A DNA stretch of 64,000 nucleotides, taken from Pseudorasbora parva. Lineage: Eukaryota > Chordata > Actinopteri > Cypriniformes > Gobionidae. Positions within the stretch are counted from its first letter, which is position 1; each line of letters begins with the position of its first letter. The notes beneath the pieces were generated by a model. The model saw only the letters and a list, made by a program, of their open reading frames with translations, did not search any database and was not told the DNA's origin. Below, piece by piece: positions 60,063-64,000 of the stretch. The stretch lies in NCBI RefSeq assembly GCF_024679245.1, contig NC_090191.1:627001-691000 (forward strand), in the 5' to 3' direction. Both the position numbers and the translations under genes were made by a program.

Positions 60063-60438
60063 ATCACTACCTTACTTAGTGTCATTGGGTGGACAAAAGT
60101 AAAAAATCACTACATGTTAGCGGCAGGAAAAATGGGCAAGCGAAAGGATTTGAGTGAGTTTGACAAAAGCCAAATTGTGATGGCTAGACGACTGGGTCAG
60201 AGCATCTCCAAAACTGCAGCTCTTGCGGGGTGTGTTCCCAGTCTGCAGTGGTCAGTATCTATCAAAAGTGCTCCAAGGAAGGAACAGTGGAGAACCGGCC
60301 ATAGGGTCATGGGCGGCCAAGGCTCATTGATGCACGTGAGGAGCGAAGGCTGGCCCGTGTGGTCCGATCAAACTAATGAGCTACTGGAGCTCAAATTGCT
60401 CAAGACGTTAGTTCTGATAGAAAGGTTTCAGAATACAC

Positions 60439-61879
60439 ACAGCAGTGTCAAAAGTATTCACATTCATTACTCAGGTAGAAGGATAGATACTAGGGTTTAA
60501 AAATTGAAGTTGAAGTATCAACTTTTTACTCAAGTAAAAGTGTAAAAGCACTGGTTTTAAAACTACTTAAAGTACAAAAGTAATGTAAGGAAAAAATGCA
60601 CTTATGGACAAAAGCTTAAGCCGTGCCAAAGGGGCCTATAGTGCACTGCCCACCTCCTCAAAAATAATTTTTCTAAAGGTCATTAAAAAAATGAAGCAAT
60701 TAAGAAGCAATTAAAAAAATTGGGATGCACTAGGCTACCTGTTTCAGTTGCATATATGCCCATTGAAAATTAACGCATTTTAGTACAACGCAAATATATG
60801 AAAGAACCATATATATGTACTACTGAGAATTAACGTGTTTCATGGAGCGGAAGATTTGATGACTATTTGCCTATAAGTAATGTACTTCAGGCATAAATGT
60901 AAATGTACATGTGTGATCAGTGTTGCCAGATTGGCTCGACGATTTCCAGCCCAAAAGCTCACCAAAACCCACCCACTCCAAGAAAAAAATAGCAATTAGC
61001 AATGTAGCCTAATAAACAGGCATTTCACACACGTTACTGCACAAACCACTGGTCAAATGCATCATTCATTGACACTGTACAATAATCTGCCAACAAAAAA
61101 TAAATCAAAACAATGTGCTTAGCTTTGTGTTGCGCTTTGCTCTGACAAAACTACAGTACTTTGTTTGTGAAGTTCATTGAACAAACATTTAGCCCAGTCA
61201 AAACTGATGAATTGTTGATTCAAACCTCTTTCAGCAGCTGTTGGGGTTGCTGTAGGAGACGTTGTGAGTGTGTATATGATGATGGACAGGAGTCAGGGTT
61301 ATATTTATAAAGAGTCTTCGAGTCACAGGTGTAATCCACGTTTGAGAGTTAGGTCACTGTCACTCTCCCACTCTTTACTGTAGATACAGCTTACTGTATA
61401 TTTGTTGCTGTTTATTCATGCCACTTTAGCATAGCAATCACTTGAATATACGGCTACGAGTTATCACGCTAAAAACCTGTCAGTCATGAATGAGTCTGCC
61501 TGCTGATTGCTGATTGGCTTAAAGTGCGTGCTCGTCGGCAGGAACGCGCTCAATCTGGCAACACTGTGTGTGATTTGTGTTATGTGCAGGCGCGATGGAT
61601 CTCGTACAAACCAAAAGGGTGACGTGTTTATACTTCTCATCCAACCACAATCAAATTCACTCTATCCAGATAACGCAATTTATCTGTATATTTTTTTATT
61701 TATGAAATAGGAGTAACAAGGCTATTTTTAAAATGTAAGAAGTAGAAAGTTAGATAATTGCATGAAAATGTAATTAAAAAGTCAATTGAAAAATACTTAA
61801 AGTACAGATAAAGTATAGATACCCCAAATTTCTACTTAAGTAAGGTAACAAAGTATTTGAAGTATCACTTGACACCTGT
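60439..61879. mobile_element. hAT-like element nested in the Tc1 pseudogene
   Basis: Ends ACAGCAGTGTCAAAAGTATT and ACTTGACACCTGT. The 8-bp duplication GAATACAC lies at 60431-60438 and 61880-61887. Subterminal ACTCAAGTAAAAGTG and CTACTTAAGTAAGGTAAC words are inverted relatives. It contains the hAT at 60918-61566. Confidence 0.88.
60918..61566. mobile_element. hAT-like element (CAGTGTTGCCAGATTGG ends), innermost of three
   Basis: CAGTGTTGCCAGATTGG at 60918 and CAATCTGGCAACACTG ending at 61566. The 8-bp duplication TGTGTGAT lies at 60910-60917 and 61567-61574. No ORF. Confidence 0.92.
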
Positions 61880-62303
61880 GAATACACAGAGCATCGCAGT
61901 CTGTTGTGTATAGCCGCTGACCAGTCAGAGTGCCCATGCTGACCCCTGACCCTGCCGAAAGCACCAACAGTGTTACGTGAGCATCAGAACTGGACCACAG
62001 AGCAATGGAAGAAGGTGGCCTGGTCTGAGGAATCACTTTTCTTTTACATCACGTGGATGGCCGGGTGTGTGTGTGTGGCTTACCTGAGGAACACATGGCC
62101 CCAGGATGCACTATGGGAAGAAGGCGAGCCAGCAGAGGCAGTGTGATGCTTTGGGCAATGTTCTGCTGGGAAACCTTGAGTCCTGCCACCCTGCTATACT
62201 TTGACACATGCCACCTACCTAAGCATTGCTGCAGACCATGATCACCCTTTAATGGTTGCTGTGGCTTCTTTCAGCAGGATAATGTGCCCTGCCACAAAAG
62301 GTC

Positions 62304-62868
62304 TGTCGGTATATACTTATCAATTTAAGTCACTCCCTTCTTCATCTGCAAACCTAAGAACTGAAGTATATACTTGCATGGTTAAAAATGAATGTGCAAG
62401 TCAGGAAGCACAAGTCAGAGCTCTCAGAAAATTATGAGGAACAGTTAGTGGAAGGTCTGCAATTGGTCTGCTGATGGTTTCTGCATACTGTGTCTGACTT
62501 TTAGATGAATGAAATCATGTGCAGCACCATCAGTTAATGCCTATGAGCAAGGCAAGCAGGTGATCTTTACCCCAAATCATGTGATGAAGCTCAACACTTC
62601 CTCCAGAAAGGCTGCATACATCTGGGAGGTCAGGAACGGTGTCATCTTCAGGCACACCCACATCAACCAACGGCACATCCATCAACATTTACAGCCGCAG
62701 GTGTTGAGCTGAGAATGTAAGTGTAGTCAGTTGCCTGTGCCTGGTTTAACTTGCTGCCTCACAAGTAGTGAAGCCTGGCATTGGCGTTGTCATTGTGCCC
62801 ACCCCTCGTTCTCTAGCAGCAAAGATCTCAAAGTGGTCCTGAGTTTGTAGGTCATCTGCATGGTGGAT
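62304..62868. other. No recognised gene
   Basis: Moderate-GC sequence with ORFs of up to 78 codons and no motif. Confidence 0.3.
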
Positions 62869-63192
62869 GAAGCCTTATGACCTTTGCCTTCTCTTGTCCC
62901 CCTATACTTGTTATGAGGAAGTATGCCATGACTCATGTACAGTCACAACCATGAGGACAAAGGCCTGGGGGAGATTCCAGAAAGCAGGTTTCTGACATTC
63001 CTAGTTTAAGAGTAAGTATGCGGATAACCTCAACTTTACAAAAACAAACTCATATGCCTTTGCGGAGTCAAAGTGTCCTGTGGGGGCAAACTGCTCCAGC
63101 TCCTCTGAGTACTTAGCTCTGCTGTATTTTCCTCAAGATGTGTTTTGGCACTTCATTAATCAACTCAAGCAAAGAGGCACAATGATTTGAGA
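62869..63192 (+). repeat. Direct repeat, copy 1 (808-bp offset)
   Basis: From GAAGCCTTATGACCTTTGCC to CACAATGATTTGAGA. Aligns with 63677-64000 at a constant start and end offset of 808 bp, with small indels in the middle. Confidence 0.95.
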
Positions 63193-63676
63193 TAAACAGC
63201 TTCTTGAGTTCTTCTGTGACACCTTTTAAGGTGCAGACTTTTTTATTTAAACGTCTGGACTTTTGGCATTGCCTTCTGAACTTTTTCCTTTATTTTTTTT
63301 AAAGGATTTTGGTGCTGGACAGAACTTTGAAAGGGCTTTCTTCGGTATATGCATGTGTGCGACAACCTACATGCCAGAGAAATATTAGCTGATAATTTCA
63401 GAAATATTAATGTAGGCTACCTCGCATCAGACTACTAATTTTTTGAAGCCATATTTGGCAGTCTCCTTTTCTGTTGTGTTAAGTGAAATTCTGAAGTAGC
63501 TTTAGCATGTGGCATCATCCAGGATCACATGCACTTTAAGTGTAGACTCTTAAGGTTGCAAGACAAGAAGCAGGGCTTCATGTTGTTGATATTTAGGTCA
63601 GCACCAAGTTCCCTTATGGCCAAGTTACTTGTGGGGGCATCACACATATGTGAGACAACTTTAACACTAACCTCAT
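63193..63676. other. Spacer between direct repeats
   Basis: T-rich sequence without a credible gene. If the duplication continues beyond the window this spacer would be part of an 808-bp repeat unit. Confidence 0.4.
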
Positions 63677-64000
63677 GAAGCCTTATGACCTTTGCCTTCT
63701 CTTGTCCCCCTATACTTGTTATGAGGAAGTATGCCATGACTCATTTACAGCCACAACCATGAGGACAAAGGCCTGGGGGAGATTCCAGAAAGCAGGTTAT
63801 GTGGCACACCTAGTTTAAGAGTAAGGAAGCGGATAACCTCAACTTTACAAAAACAAACTTGCATAATTTTGCAGAGTCAAAGTGTCCTGTGGGGGCAAAC
63901 GTGAGCACTTAGCTGTTTTTTCTCCCCTGCTGTATTTTCCTCAAGATGTGTCTTGCCACTTCATTAATCGACTCAATCAAAGAGGCACAATGATTTGAGA
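63677..64000 (+). repeat. Direct repeat, copy 2, runs off the window end
   Basis: Second copy of 62869-63192, with differences clustered around 63800-63930. It ends exactly at the window edge in repeat sequence, so the repeat may continue. Confidence 0.95.

Larger units (their letters stand above)
60063..62303 (+). pseudogene. Tc1-like transposase pseudogene split by nested hATs
   Basis: The N-terminal part 60114-60438 includes [20 protein letters not shown] and [14 protein letters not shown] (HTH of a Tc1 family). The sequence resumes at 61888 with block wording for NWTTEQWKKVAWSEESLF and, further on, GRRRASRGSVMLWAMFCWE, then FQQDNVPCHK near 62272-62300, where it stops. The first Asp block appears as SEES (Asp lost) and frames shift several times. 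The C-terminal Glu region is missing. Excision of the hAT with one copy of GAATACAC rejoins the two parts. Confidence 0.85.

Overview
The window looks like teleost fish DNA, probably from a cyprinid or close relative. The basis is a 5S-rRNA-headed SINE3-type element, many Tc1/mariner and hAT elements, L2- and L1/Tx1-like LINEs, palindromic MITEs, long (CA)n and (TA)n tracts, and an intron-rich NLR immune gene of the fish-specific FISNA-NACHT type. There is no prokaryotic gene organisation. Species-level naming and repeat-family names are inference, because no database could be searched.

Host-like genes are few. (1) A minus-strand NLR gene spans about 20.12 to 11.47 kb. I traced five phase-compatible exons: start exon, short linker exons, a large FISNA-NACHT exon and one 174-bp LRR exon. 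(2) A decayed minus-strand multi-exon gene lies at 1.77-3.27 kb, divergent from a small zinc-finger-like ORF at 3.55 kb. (3) A possible first exon of a membrane protein sits at 32.1 kb. (4) A weak promoter/first-exon candidate lies near 57.5 kb on the minus strand.

The centre, 23.27-51.14 kb, is one L1/Tx1-like LINE insertion. Its 11-bp target duplication (AGTATTAGGAT) is now 27.9 kb apart because three large insertions split it. First, a 1.5-kb AT-rich element interrupts ORF1 and itself carries a 663-bp hAT. Second, a 19.6-kb element with CCCAGATAGCAA terminal repeats interrupts the ORF2 endonuclease. Third, a 2.0-kb non-autonomous LTR retrotransposon, with a tRNA-Phe-like primer site, interrupts the part of ORF2 after the reverse transcriptase. 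In all three cases, removing the insert and one copy of its target duplication restores the local reading frame.

The 19.6-kb element has asymmetric ends: about 7 copies of a ~192-bp monomer on the left and about 18 copies of a ~227-bp monomer on the right, both dense in the word TGGCCCA. Its interior holds hATs, a TTAA MITE, Tc1 elements and other insertions. A 2.2-kb relative at 52.5-54.7 kb has CCCAGCCAACACA ends and its own GGGCCCA-rich repeats. With the AT-rich element it suggests a group of non-autonomous DNA transposons with CCC-starting ends, 2-bp target duplications and interiors built from one dense short word.

Two near-identical Tc1-like elements (35.40-37.02 kb and 55.06-56.69 kb) each carry an intact 331-codon transposase ORF. 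One has the DD34E neighbourhood intact; the other has Asn236 changed to Tyr next to the second catalytic Asp. The right end of the window holds the SINE3, an 18-unit 48-bp minisatellite with a long open frame, a triple-nested Tc1/hAT/hAT stack and an 808-bp-offset direct duplication running off the end.
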